Of a DNA stretch of 64,000 nucleotides, positions 43,096 to 51,394 are shown in pieces; within the stretch, counting starts at the first letter, position 1; each line of letters begins with the position of its first letter. The notes beneath the pieces were generated by a model, which saw only the letters and a program-made list of their open reading frames with translations, searched no databases and was not told the origin of the DNA. Source of the stretch: Flavobacterium soli DSM 19725 (GTDB lineage: Bacteria; Bacteroidota; Bacteroidia; Flavobacteriales; Flavobacteriaceae); contig NZ_AUGO01000003.1 in the NCBI RefSeq assembly GCF_000422705.1, positions 124,001-188,000 on the forward strand. The letters are read 5' to 3'. The position numbers and the translations under genes were made by a program.

Positions 43096-45660
43096 TTGAG
43101 AAAGACTGTTGCAAAAATATCACTATTTATTCTAATAGGAATAATAATTTCGGCATGTGATGCTGTGAAGAGAGTTCCCGAGGGAAAATACCTTCTCAAA
43201 AAAAACAATATTACCGTTGATGGTGAAAAAGAAAAGAGCGAAGAAATTTCAAACTTGTTGTATCAGCAACCAAATAGTACCATCCTTGGCTATCCTTTCC
43301 GATTGAATTTGCACAATATTGCCAAGAAAAATCCCGATTCTTCTTATAAAGCCACTTATCTGAATGATCCAGAAAAACTGGAACGTCAAAGCAAAATTTT
43401 TTCGGCAAAACAAGTACAGCGAAGAGGAAAATCCTTCTTTTATTCTGGCATTCACAAATTTATGAAGAAAACGGGCGAAGCTCCCGTGATTATTGATTCG
43501 CTTCGAGCTGATAAATCGCTGTTGCGAATCAAATCCCACTACTTCAATAATGGTTATTTTAATGCAAAAGCCACTTATACTGTTGATAGTATCGCAAAAA
43601 AGAAAGGTCGCGTAAATTATATCATTACCAAAGGTGATCTTCATACAATAGATTCCCTAACTACGCAAATTGCATCCCCTGACTTGGATTCTTTATACGA
43701 AAAAAATAAAAAATTATCCAATTTGAAAACGGGTGATGTTTTTAAATCACAGAATTTTGATCTGGAAAGAGATCGAATCACGACGAATTTTAGGAATAAT
43801 GGAGCTTTTTATTTCCAGCAAAGTAATATCACTTTTGATATTGACACAGTTGATACTGGTGATAAAACCAATGTAAAGATGGTCATCAACGACCAAGTTT
43901 TGAGAGAGGGTGATTCTACTATTGTTAGACCTTTTAAATTGTATACTGTTAGCCAGGTAAATATTTACACTGATGCTCCTTTAAATAAATCGGCAGCAAA
44001 AGTGACGGATTCGGTTACTTATAAAGGTTTTAACTTGTACAGCTATAAAAAATTAAAATACCGACCGAAAGCCATAACCGATGCAATTTTCATTGTACCA
44101 AATGCAAAATATTCCGACATCCGAACCAGTGTTACAAGTAGGTATTTGAGTAATTTGAAAGTTTTTAATTCGCCTGCCATTCAATATAAATTAGATCCGA
44201 ATGACAGCTTGAACAATTCACTTATAGCTAATATTTATCTGACACCTAGAAAAAAATATAGTTTTGGAGCCTCTCTGGATTTTACACATTCCAACATTCA
44301 GGATTTTGGTATTTCGGCTACAACTTCTGTAACGATTCGGAATGTTTTTAATGGTGCCGAAACGCTTGATGTAGCCTTGAGGGGAAACATTGGTTCATCC
44401 AGAGATTTTGCAAACCCTAACAATCTATTCTTTAATGTTTCGGAATATGGTCTCGATACCAAGCTGAGTTTCCCTAGAATACTGATGCCTTTTAACACTG
44501 AAAAATTGATTCCGAAAAGCACGATTCCTTCTACCAGTATTTCCTTTGGTTTTGCAAAACAACAGAATATTGGTCTGGACAAAGAAAATTTCACGGGTGC
44601 CATGACCTATAACTGGAGTCCGAGGAAAGGAACAATTCGTCATGAAAACAGGTTTGACCTTTTTAATGTGCAATATGTAAACAATATTAATGTGGGAAAC
44701 TATTTCAATGTGTATAAATCTTCCTATAATGCATTGAACGATTTGGCCCAAATCTACAATACAAATCCAGCGAACGTATATGAGAATGGCAAATTGAAAA
44801 TTCCCGATGGAGCCGATCAATTTATAGCCGATGTTTTAAACAATAATACAGATTTGAATCCAGGAGATCCTGAATATAAAACGGTAAATACTATTCGAGA
44901 GCGAAAAAACAGGCTCTCTGAAAATAATTTTATTTTAGCGTCAAGCTATACTTTTTCTAAAACGACTAAAACTAATTTAACGGACAATACTTTTTATGTT
45001 TTTAAAACCAAAGTAGAGTCGGCTGGAAATGTATTATCTCTTTTTGGTCAGGCAGCTGAAACGATTGATGGTCAAAACAACCCTAAAACAATTTTTGGTC
45101 TTGAATATTCACAATATGTCAAAACCGAATTTGAGTATGTGAAACATTGGGACTTGAAGAACGAAAAAGTTTTTGCGATAAGAACCTTTTTCGGGATTGC
45201 GATACCCTATGGAAATTCTACCAATATACCTTTTTCCCGAAGTTATTTTGCAGGAGGATCAAATGATATGAGAGCTTGGCAACCTTATAGCTTAGGCCCG
45301 GGAAGTAGCGGAGCTATTAACGATTTCAATGAGGCGAACATGAAGCTCACAACAAGTGCCGAATTGCGTTTCAAGATTATCAACAGCCTGAAAGGAGCTC
45401 TTTTTGTTGATGCGGGAAACATTTGGAACGTGCTTGACGATGTAGAAGACGAACCTTCTGTTTTTGAAGCAGTCAGTTCTTTGGAAGACATCGCCGTTGG
45501 TTCCGGTTTTGGTTTCAGATATGATTTGAGCTTCTTTGTCATCAGGCTTGACCTTGCCTTTAAAACCTACATCCCATCTGCTGATTCTACAAAAAAATGG
45601 TTCAGAGATTACAACTTTGGCAACTCTGTTTTAAATATTGGTATAAATTACCCTTTCTAA
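43096..45660 (+). CDS. TamA/BamA-like Omp85 outer-membrane protein with lipoprotein signal
   Basis: 854 aa starting with TTG at 43096; an in-frame TGA at 43075 excludes a farther start, and no ATG gives the signal peptide. A lipobox (IISAC, Cys21) suggests lipid anchoring. POTRA-like repeats span ~25-330 (for example KSHYFNNGYFNAKATYTVD), then an Omp85 barrel with RSYFAGGSNDMRAWQPYSLGPG as the conserved loop and a terminal VLNIGINYPF. Role: insertion of proteins or lipids into the outer membrane, as in TamA. Confidence 0.9.
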   Translation: MRKTVAKISLFILIGIIISACDAVKRVPEGKYLLKKNNITVDGEKEKSEEISNLLYQQPNSTILGYPFRLNLHNIAKKNPDSSYKATYLNDPEKLERQSKIFSAKQVQRRGKSFFYSGIHKFMKKTGEAPVIIDSLRADKSLLRIKSHYFNNGYFNAKATYTVDSIAKKKGRVNYIITKGDLHTIDSLTTQIASPDLDSLYEKNKKLSNLKTGDVFKSQNFDLERDRITTNFRNNGAFYFQQSNITFDIDTVDTGDKTNVKMVINDQVLREGDSTIVRPFKLYTVSQVNIYTDAPLNKSAAKVTDSVTYKGFNLYSYKKLKYRPKAITDAIFIVPNAKYSDIRTSVTSRYLSNLKVFNSPAIQYKLDPNDSLNNSLIANIYLTPRKKYSFGASLDFTHSNIQDFGISATTSVTIRNVFNGAETLDVALRGNIGSSRDFANPNNLFFNVSEYGLDTKLSFPRILMPFNTEKLIPKSTIPSTSISFGFAKQQNIGLDKENFTGAMTYNWSPRKGTIRHENRFDLFNVQYVNNINVGNYFNVYKSSYNALNDLAQIYNTNPANVYENGKLKIPDGADQFIADVLNNNTDLNPGDPEYKTVNTIRERKNRLSENNFILASSYTFSKTTKTNLTDNTFYVFKTKVESAGNVLSLFGQAAETIDGQNNPKTIFGLEYSQYVKTEFEYVKHWDLKNEKVFAIRTFFGIAIPYGNSTNIPFSRSYFAGGSNDMRAWQPYSLGPGSSGAINDFNEANMKLTTSAELRFKIINSLKGALFVDAGNIWNVLDDVEDEPSVFEAVSSLEDIAVGSGFGFRYDLSFFVIRLDLAFKTYIPSADSTKKWFRDYNFGNSVLNIGINYPF

Positions 45661-45672
45661 AAGTATAATTAT

Positions 45673-45705
45673 TATTTTTGTATCCCTATCGCGAAGCATC
45701 GGGAC
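45673..45705 (+). promoter_or_regulatory. Possible promoter and short hairpin before fba
   Basis: TATTTTTG (45673-45680) matches the -7 consensus, 50 bases before the fba start. A TCCC...GGGA hairpin around CGCGAAGCATC (45683-45704) follows in the leader. No -33 box. Confidence 0.4.
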
Positions 45706-45730
45706 AGAATTAACTTAAAAATAAAAACAC

Positions 45731-46798
45731 ATGGCTCACAATATTAAACCTGGAGTTGCAACTGGCGATCAAGTACAGGAAATTTTCAGATATGCGAAAG
45801 AAAAAGGATTTGCTCTTCCGGCAGTAAATGTAACAGGATCTAGCACTATCAATGGTGTTTTAGAAACTGCTGCAAAATTGAATGCTCCAGTTATCATTCA
45901 GTTTTCGAATGGTGGTGCACAGTTTAATGCAGGAAAAGGACTTTCTAATGCTGGTGAAAAATCGGCTATTGCTGGTGGTATTGCTGGTGCAAAACACATT
46001 CATACTTTGGCGGAAGCCTATGGAGCAACCGTAATCCTTCACACAGACCATTGTGCAAAAAAATTATTACCTTGGATTGATGGATTGCTTGATGCTTCTG
46101 AAAAACACTTTGCCGAAACAGGAAAACCATTGTTCTCTTCGCACATGATTGACCTTTCTGAAGAGCCAATTGAAGAAAATATCGAAATCTGCAAGACCTA
46201 TTTAGAAAGAATGAGCAAGATGGGAATGACACTTGAAATCGAACTTGGAATTACAGGTGGTGAGGAAGATGGTGTTGACAACTCAGATGTTGACAGCTCA
46301 AAATTATATACACAACCAGAAGAAGTGGCTTATGCTTACGAAGAGCTTTCAAAAGTGAGTCCTCGTTTTACCATTGCTGCTGCTTTTGGAAATGTTCACG
46401 GGGTTTACAAACCAGGAAACGTGAAATTGACACCAAAAATCCTTAAGAATTCACAAGATTATGTTCAACAAAAATTCAATACTGAGCATAACCCTGTGGA
46501 TTTTGTTTTTCATGGTGGTTCAGGTTCTACTTTGGAAGAAATCAGAGAAGGAATTAGCTATGGTGTAATCAAAATGAATATTGATACGGATTTGCAATTT
46601 GCCTTTACGGAAGGAATTCGTGATTATATGACCAAGAATATTGAGTACTTGAAAACTCAAATTGGAAGTCCAGACGGACCAGAATCTCCAAACAAGAAAC
46701 ATTATGACCCAAGAAAATGGGTTCGTGAAGGAGAGGTTACTTTCAATACTAGATTAGAACAAGCATTTGCTGACTTGAATAACGTAAACACACTTTAA
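45731..46798 (+). CDS. fbaA: Class II fructose-bisphosphate aldolase
   Basis: Cleaves fructose-1,6-bisphosphate in glycolysis and runs backwards in gluconeogenesis. 355 aa, class IIA length. LHTDHCAKKLLPWIDG holds catalytic Asp106 and zinc ligand His107. LEIELGITGGEEDGVDNSDVD, AAFGNVHGVYKPGNVKL (zinc His) and FHGGSGSTLEEI (zinc His, phosphate Ser) complete the site. The gene stands apart from other glycolytic genes. An 85-base gap with a strong inverted repeat separates it from accD. Confidence 0.96.
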   Translation: MAHNIKPGVATGDQVQEIFRYAKEKGFALPAVNVTGSSTINGVLETAAKLNAPVIIQFSNGGAQFNAGKGLSNAGEKSAIAGGIAGAKHIHTLAEAYGATVILHTDHCAKKLLPWIDGLLDASEKHFAETGKPLFSSHMIDLSEEPIEENIEICKTYLERMSKMGMTLEIELGITGGEEDGVDNSDVDSSKLYTQPEEVAYAYEELSKVSPRFTIAAAFGNVHGVYKPGNVKLTPKILKNSQDYVQQKFNTEHNPVDFVFHGGSGSTLEEIREGISYGVIKMNIDTDLQFAFTEGIRDYMTKNIEYLKTQIGSPDGPESPNKKHYDPRKWVREGEVTFNTRLEQAFADLNNVNTL

Positions 46799-46809
46799 TT
46801 TTAGACTTT

Positions 46810-46856
46810 AGAGTTTAGATTTTAGATTGCTTTGCGTTATCTGAAATCTAAACTCT
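46810..46856. repeat. 13-bp inverted repeat between fba and accD
   Basis: AGAGTTTAGATTT (46810-46822) pairs perfectly with AAATCTAAACTCT (46844-46856), extended by three more pairs (one wobble) outward. No T run follows; further ATCTAAA copies continue to the accD start. Confidence 0.65.
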
Positions 46857-46882
46857 GAAATCCTAAATCTAAAATAGAAACT

Positions 46883-47737
46883 ATGGCTTGGTTTAAAAGA
46901 ACAGAAAAAGGAATTACAACCGCAACAGAGGATAAAAAAGATGTTCCTAAAGGTTTATGGTATAAATCTCCAACGGGAAAAATCATTGATGCAGATGAGT
47001 TGGCTCGAAATCTATATGTGAGTCCAGAGGACGATTTTCACGTTAGGATTGGTAGCAAGGAATATTTCGATATTTTGTTTGACAATAATGAATTCAAGGA
47101 ATTGGATGCAAAAATGACGGCAAAAGATCCGTTGCATTTTGTGGATACAAAAAAATATTCTGACCGATTGAAAGATGCTCAGGAAAAAACCAAATTGAAA
47201 GATGCGGTTCGAACAGGTGTTGGATTATCAAAAGGTAAAGAAGTGGTGATTTGCTGTATGGATTTTGCCTTTATTGGTGGATCTATGGGAGCTGTTGTAG
47301 GTGAAAAGATTGCACGTGGTATTGATTATTCGATTAAGAATAGAGTGCCGTTTGTGATGATTTCCAAATCGGGTGGTGCAAGGATGATGGAGGCTGCATT
47401 TTCATTGATGCAATTGGCTAAAACTTCTGCAAAATTAGCACAGTTGGCCGAGGCTAAAATTCCTTACATTTCTTTATGTACAGATCCTACTACAGGTGGA
47501 ACTACAGCTTCTTATGCAATGCTTGGCGATATCAACATCGCTGAACCAGGTGCTTTAATTGGCTTTGCCGGACCACGTGTGGTGAAAGATACTACTGGAA
47601 AAGATTTGCCGGAAGGCTTTCAAACCTCAGAGTTTTTGCTAGAACATGGTTTCCTGGATTTTATTACTCCTAGAAAAGAATTGAAAGACAAGATTAATTT
47701 GTTTATTGACTTGATCGAAAACAACGAAATTAGATAA
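46883..47737 (+). CDS. accD: Acetyl-CoA carboxylase carboxyltransferase, beta subunit, lacking zinc-ribbon Cys
   Basis: Moves the carboxyl group from biotin to acetyl-CoA in fatty acid synthesis, together with AccA. 284 aa. [40 protein letters not shown] and [35 protein letters not shown] are the conserved crotonase-fold blocks. The N-terminal CxxC...CxxC zinc ribbon of E. coli AccD aligns with Ser29, Gly32, Ser47 and Asp50, so no zinc can bind there. accA is not in the window. Otherwise intact. Confidence 0.94.
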   Translation: MAWFKRTEKGITTATEDKKDVPKGLWYKSPTGKIIDADELARNLYVSPEDDFHVRIGSKEYFDILFDNNEFKELDAKMTAKDPLHFVDTKKYSDRLKDAQEKTKLKDAVRTGVGLSKGKEVVICCMDFAFIGGSMGAVVGEKIARGIDYSIKNRVPFVMISKSGGARMMEAAFSLMQLAKTSAKLAQLAEAKIPYISLCTDPTTGGTTASYAMLGDINIAEPGALIGFAGPRVVKDTTGKDLPEGFQTSEFLLEHGFLDFITPRKELKDKINLFIDLIENNEIR

Positions 47738-47741
47738 TTAG

Positions 47742-47770
47742 AATCCCGATGCAAGTCGGGATTTTTTTTT
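47742..47770 (+). terminator. Rho-independent terminator after accD
   Basis: AATCCCGA pairs with TCGGGATT around six bases, followed by about nine T. Confidence 0.9.
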
Positions 47771-47863
47771 GGATTCTGTTTAATGAGAGGATTAATTTTG
47801 ATGTGTTTTTAAAATCTTATATCATTTAAAATTAGTAACTTAGACTGAATTTTAAATCTTATT

Positions 47864-48295
47864 ATGATGGAAACAATCAAAATAAAAAAACTAAACAAAT
47901 GGGCCAATGCCCACTCCTATTATCCTATAGATATCTTGAGAATTGCTTTAGGGGTTTTCTTGTTTCTAAAAGGGGTATCTTTTGTAAGCAACAGTGAGGA
48001 ATTGATCGACCTTATGTCGCCCCTGAGTAATTTCATGGGAGGAATGTTTGTGTTTCATTATGTTGCAGCTGCTCATATCATGGGCGGAATTATGATTGGT
48101 TTTGGCTTGCTTACCAGATGGGCCATTTGGGCACAATTGCCGATTATTATTGGCGCGGTTGTCATCAATTTTGTTGGTGACTTGGTAGTATCGAATCTGC
48201 TGACGTCCTTAGTAGTATTGGTGCTATGTATAGGTTTCTTGATTTTTGGTGGAGGGAAACACTCTGCTGATTATTATTTTAAAATGGAGAAATAA
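47864..48295 (+). CDS. DoxX family membrane protein
   Basis: 143 aa (ATG at 47864, or 47867 just after). Four membrane segments: ~22-40 (IDILRIALGVFLFLKGVSF), ~60-80, ~88-105 and ~110-132. The LRIALGVFLFLKG opening and AHIMGGIMIGFGLLTRWA middle are DoxX/SURF4-like. Members are linked to thiosulfate oxidation or oxidative-stress complexes, but no specific role can be assigned. Stand-alone gene between two terminators. Confidence 0.82.
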   Translation: MMETIKIKKLNKWANAHSYYPIDILRIALGVFLFLKGVSFVSNSEELIDLMSPLSNFMGGMFVFHYVAAAHIMGGIMIGFGLLTRWAIWAQLPIIIGAVVINFVGDLVVSNLLTSLVVLVLCIGFLIFGGGKHSADYYFKMEK

Positions 48296-48324
48296 ATTAT
48301 TTAAGTATCAATTATTATAAATAG

Positions 48325-48353
48325 AATCCTGAGAAGTACTCAGGATTTTTTTT
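48325..48353 (+). terminator. Rho-independent terminator after the DoxX gene
   Basis: AATCCTGAG pairs perfectly with CTCAGGATT around AAGTA, followed by a T run. Confidence 0.88.
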
Positions 48354-48424
48354 GCTTAAAGGAATATTATAATGGTATTATTATTTTGACGATTCTTTTT
48401 ATACTTTTATAGAAATCATTTTTT

Positions 48425-49048
48425 ATGCAAAAAAGATATTGTTTTTTATTTTTTGGTTTTCTACTTCTTTTGAATTGTACAAAAAAGGAAAAAATAAAGC
48501 ATGAGGTTTATATTATTTCGAAAGCTGAAAGTGATTATAAAAAAATGCTTAAAGAATCGAAAAATCAAACAACTCCACCACCTCCTCCAAGAGGCACTTT
48601 TGCATATGGCTCTAACAATTTTATTATTGACAAAGACACTAATTTATTTTATTTCCAGCAACCTTCCTTTTTTATTTGTGGAACAGGTGCAGAAAATGAC
48701 ACTGTACCGAGGCTTATGGAATTTAAAAAAGAAGATTTTATACAGATTCCAAGAAATTCTATTCGAGAGTTTGTACTATTAAATCTTAAAGATAGTGAAA
48801 GACATTTTACTCATATCGCTTCGCAAATTGACACTTTAAACTTTGATTTGTTCTTTGATTTGATACATGCAGTGAATAAACCAAAAATTCAAAAAGATAG
48901 GGATAGTTTTATTATAAGGAGAACCACACAGGAAGAAGACTCCATAATTGGATATAAAAAAAGTGGCAAAAGTTACTATTATAGCAATATAAAATGGGAT
49001 ACTACTCGAATTGATACTGTTCATTATAAATTTATTGAACGTGATTAA
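48425..49048 (+). CDS. Hypothetical lipoprotein, 207 aa
   Basis: Signal peptide with lipobox LLLLNC (Cys18), so exported and lipid-anchored. A proline stretch (TTPPPPPRG, ~49-57) separates the tether from a beta-rich domain with FYFQQPSFFICGTGAENDTVPRLMEF. No family recognised. The next gene overlaps its end, so the two probably act together in the envelope. Confidence 0.7.
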   Translation: MQKRYCFLFFGFLLLLNCTKKEKIKHEVYIISKAESDYKKMLKESKNQTTPPPPPRGTFAYGSNNFIIDKDTNLFYFQQPSFFICGTGAENDTVPRLMEFKKEDFIQIPRNSIREFVLLNLKDSERHFTHIASQIDTLNFDLFFDLIHAVNKPKIQKDRDSFIIRRTTQEEDSIIGYKKSGKSYYYSNIKWDTTRIDTVHYKFIERD

Positions 49049-49505
49049 TATAAAATTCAACCTCAAAACCTACCATCTCTTTTTTGTAGTTGCATTGCTA
49101 TACTTGCTAATTTGTATCAAAAATCTTTATGAAGACACCAGTTTCGACATTAATTTGCACGATACTTATTATGTTATTCCATCGTTTTATTTAACTTTTG
49201 TAGTTTTTATATTTTATTTTTTTCAAGGATTTGTTTATTGGATTTTGCAAAAAATGATGAGAAAGAAATTAGTTAGATGGTTAACCATTCTTCATTCTTT
49301 TATTTTGATTGGAAGTTTTGCCTACTATTGGTTACTTATTGGTTATTACAAGTATTTGGCTGAAAACTCTAATCCTTTGTTGTATGATTCTTATCAAACG
49401 ATCAATATCACTTTGACAATTTTGACTTTGCTTATATTCTTAATTGCAGTTCCTGCTTTCATTATCAATTTGATTATCGGCATTTTTAGAAAAGCTAATT
49501 GTTAA
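49041..49505 (+). CDS. Four-TM membrane protein with cytochrome-oxidase-like HDTYYVI motif
   Basis: About 154 aa if it starts at GTG 49041, overlapping the lipoprotein stop by eight bases. TTG at 49011 would add ten residues; no ATG is available. Four membrane segments. INLHDTYYVIPSFYLTFVV between segments 1 and 2 resembles the HDTYYVxxHFH stretch of cytochrome oxidase subunit I, but the heme and copper His pair that follows there is missing. Not an oxidase by itself; function unknown. Confidence 0.62.
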   Translation: MINIKFNLKTYHLFFVVALLYLLICIKNLYEDTSFDINLHDTYYVIPSFYLTFVVFIFYFFQGFVYWILQKMMRKKLVRWLTILHSFILIGSFAYYWLLIGYYKYLAENSNPLLYDSYQTINITLTILTLLIFLIAVPAFIINLIIGIFRKANC

Positions 49506-49511
49506 TTTACA

Positions 49512-49549
49512 CCTAACAGGTTTTGTCCCGAAACTTAGGGACTGTTAGG
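49512..49549. other. Long imperfect hairpin after the 4-TM gene
   Basis: CCTAACAG pairs with CTGTTAGG, enclosing GTCC/GGGA-type inner pairing (GTCCCGAAACTTAGGGAC). No T run, so it is not a standard terminator. It opens the 309-base gap before purH, which otherwise holds element copy D and the purH promoter. Confidence 0.55.
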
Positions 49550-49600
49550 ATCTTGCAAACGTTTTTTCTGATGTTCCCCAAACTCAATTCACTTTCCCCC

Positions 49601-49724
49601 TAGCCCCGACTTAAGGGAAAATCCTTTTTGTTTTTTTCTTTAAAAAACAAAAAGATTTGGAAAGAAGGCGGGAAAATGCCCCGAAGCTTCGGGACAAAAA
49701 CGCCCTAACGATTCGCTCCTAAAA
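49601..49724 (+). repeat. Dispersed ~112-bp hairpin element, copy D
   Basis: Runs TAGCCCCGACTTAAGGG, AAATCCTTTTTG, the hairpin TTTTTTTC-TTT with its AAAAAACAAAAAGATT return arm, GGAAAGAAGGCGGGAAAA, then ATTCGCTCCTAAAA. It carries an extra short insert with the perfect palindrome CCCGAAGCTTCGGG (49680-49693), which explains its greater length. Confidence 0.8.
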
Positions 49725-49760
49725 AAAAGCACTTTCGCTCGAAAACTATTGTGCTATTCC

Positions 49761-49792
49761 TTTGAATGTTAAATGTAGTTGCACTACTTTTG
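49761..49792 (+). promoter_or_regulatory. Promoter of purH
   Basis: TTTG (49761-49764), a 20-base spacer and TACTTTTG (49785-49792): a full match to the Bacteroidetes TTTG-N19/21-TAnnTTTG pattern, with the purH ATG 22 bases further on. Confidence 0.75.
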
Positions 49793-49814
49793 CACCTTTA
49801 AAAACTACAACACA

Positions 49815-51341
49815 ATGAGCACAACTAAAACGATCAAATCTGCATTAATTTCGGTCTTCTCAAAGGACGGATTGGAACCAATTGTTAGAAAACTACACGA
49901 ACAGAATGTCACTTTTTATTCGACCGGAGGAACAGAGGATTTCATCAAAAACCTTGGTATTCCTGTGGTTCCTGTTGAAGATGTAACTTCGTATCCGTCT
50001 ATTCTTGGTGGAAGAGTAAAGACGTTGCACCCGAAAATTTTTGGTGGTATCCTTAACCGTCAAGATCATGAAGGTGATGTGCAGCAAATGGAGGAATACA
50101 ACATTCCGCAGATCGATTTGGTGATTGTGGATTTGTATCCTTTTGAAAAAACGGTGGCTTCGGGAGCGAGTGAAGCGGATATTATTGAGAAAATTGATAT
50201 TGGTGGGATTTCGTTGATTCGTGCTGCTGCAAAGAATTTCAAGGATACGGTTATTGTGGCTTCTGTTGACCAATACAGCGCTTTGCTTGATTTGATTACG
50301 GAGCAAAATGGAGCTACAACTTTGGAGAACAGAAAATTGTTTGCCACTAAAGCATTCCACGTTTCGTCTCATTATGATACTGCGATTTTTAATTATTTCA
50401 ATACAGACGATACTATCTTCAAACAGAGCATCGCTGACGGACAAGTGTTGCGTTATGGAGAAAATCCGCACCAAAAAGGATTTTTCTTTGGTGATTTTGA
50501 CGCAATGTTTACCAAACTTCACGGAAAAGAATTATCATACAACAACTTGCTTGACGTTGATGCTGCCGTGAATTTGATCTTGGAATTCAAGAATGAAGAT
50601 CCAACTTTTGCCATCTTGAAACACAATAACGCTTGTGGTTTGGCTACAAGAAGCACGATGAGGGATGCTTATTTAACGGCTTTGGCTGGCGATCCTACTT
50701 CTGCTTTTGGAGGTGTCTTGATTGCAAACGGAAACATTGACGAAGCTACGGCTTTGGAAATCAACAAGCTTTTCTGTGAAGTAGTGATTGCTCCAAGCTA
50801 TGACGAAAAAGCGATTGCAATTTTGGAAGAAAAGAAAAACAGAATCATCTTGGTTCAGAATGAGGTTGAATTGCCAAACCGACAAGTGAGAACTTGCTTG
50901 AACGGAATTTTGGTTCAAGATAAAAACAACATCACGGACAATAAAGAGCATTTAAAGACCGTTACAAACACTACACCTTCTGAACAAGAGATAGAAGATT
51001 TGATTTTTGCATCGAAAGTTTGCAAGAACACAAAATCGAACACGATTGTCTTCGCAAAAAACAAAACTTTGATTGCTTCTGGAACTGGACAAACGTCAAG
51101 AGTAGATGCCTTGAAACAAGCTGTTGAAAAAGCAGAAAATTTTGGCTTCAGCCTTAAAGGTGCTGTCATGGCAAGTGATGCTTTTTTCCCTTTCCCGGAT
51201 TGTGTAGAATTGGCTCACAATGCAGGAATAACGGCAGTAATTCAGCCAGGTGGTTCGATAAAAGATGAATTGAGTATTAATTTTTGCAACGAAAATAAAG
51301 TTGCAATGGTATTTACAGGAACACGTCATTTCAAACATTAA
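49815..51341 (+). CDS. purH: Bifunctional AICAR formyltransferase / IMP cyclohydrolase
   Basis: Last two steps of de novo IMP synthesis. 508 aa from the ATG at 49815 (MSTTKTIKSALISVFSKDGLEPIV); the longer frame runs through the promoter. The N-terminal IMP cyclohydrolase has FYSTGGTEDFI and GGRVKTLHPKIFGG. The transformylase follows with LRYGENPHQKG, LKHNNACGLATRSTMRDAYL (the KHxNPCG-type motif, here KHNNACG) and GQTSRVDALKQA. Complete. Independent of other pur genes here. Confidence 0.97.
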   Translation: MSTTKTIKSALISVFSKDGLEPIVRKLHEQNVTFYSTGGTEDFIKNLGIPVVPVEDVTSYPSILGGRVKTLHPKIFGGILNRQDHEGDVQQMEEYNIPQIDLVIVDLYPFEKTVASGASEADIIEKIDIGGISLIRAAAKNFKDTVIVASVDQYSALLDLITEQNGATTLENRKLFATKAFHVSSHYDTAIFNYFNTDDTIFKQSIADGQVLRYGENPHQKGFFFGDFDAMFTKLHGKELSYNNLLDVDAAVNLILEFKNEDPTFAILKHNNACGLATRSTMRDAYLTALAGDPTSAFGGVLIANGNIDEATALEINKLFCEVVIAPSYDEKAIAILEEKKNRIILVQNEVELPNRQVRTCLNGILVQDKNNITDNKEHLKTVTNTTPSEQEIEDLIFASKVCKNTKSNTIVFAKNKTLIASGTGQTSRVDALKQAVEKAENFGFSLKGAVMASDAFFPFPDCVELAHNAGITAVIQPGGSIKDELSINFCNENKVAMVFTGTRHFKH

Positions 51342-51347
51342 TTTGTT

Positions 51348-51355
51348 TAACTTTG
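51348..51355 (+). promoter_or_regulatory. Possible -7 box of mreB
   Basis: TAACTTTG matches TAnnTTTG, 39 bases before the mreB ATG and just after the purH stop. -33 region is not convincing. Confidence 0.45.
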
Positions 51356-51394
51356 CACGTTGATTTTATAATAATTTAAACCCTTAACAAACGT

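Noticed and set aside
49505..49814. Purine riboswitch in the purH leader
   Set aside because: The promoter lies only 22 bases before the ATG, so the hairpins in this gap are upstream of transcription start and cannot act in the purH mRNA.
49893..50522. 209-aa minus-strand frame opposite purH
   Set aside because: Long, but antisense to a fully conserved purH; its Arg/Asn/His-rich, low-information composition is that of a shadow frame.
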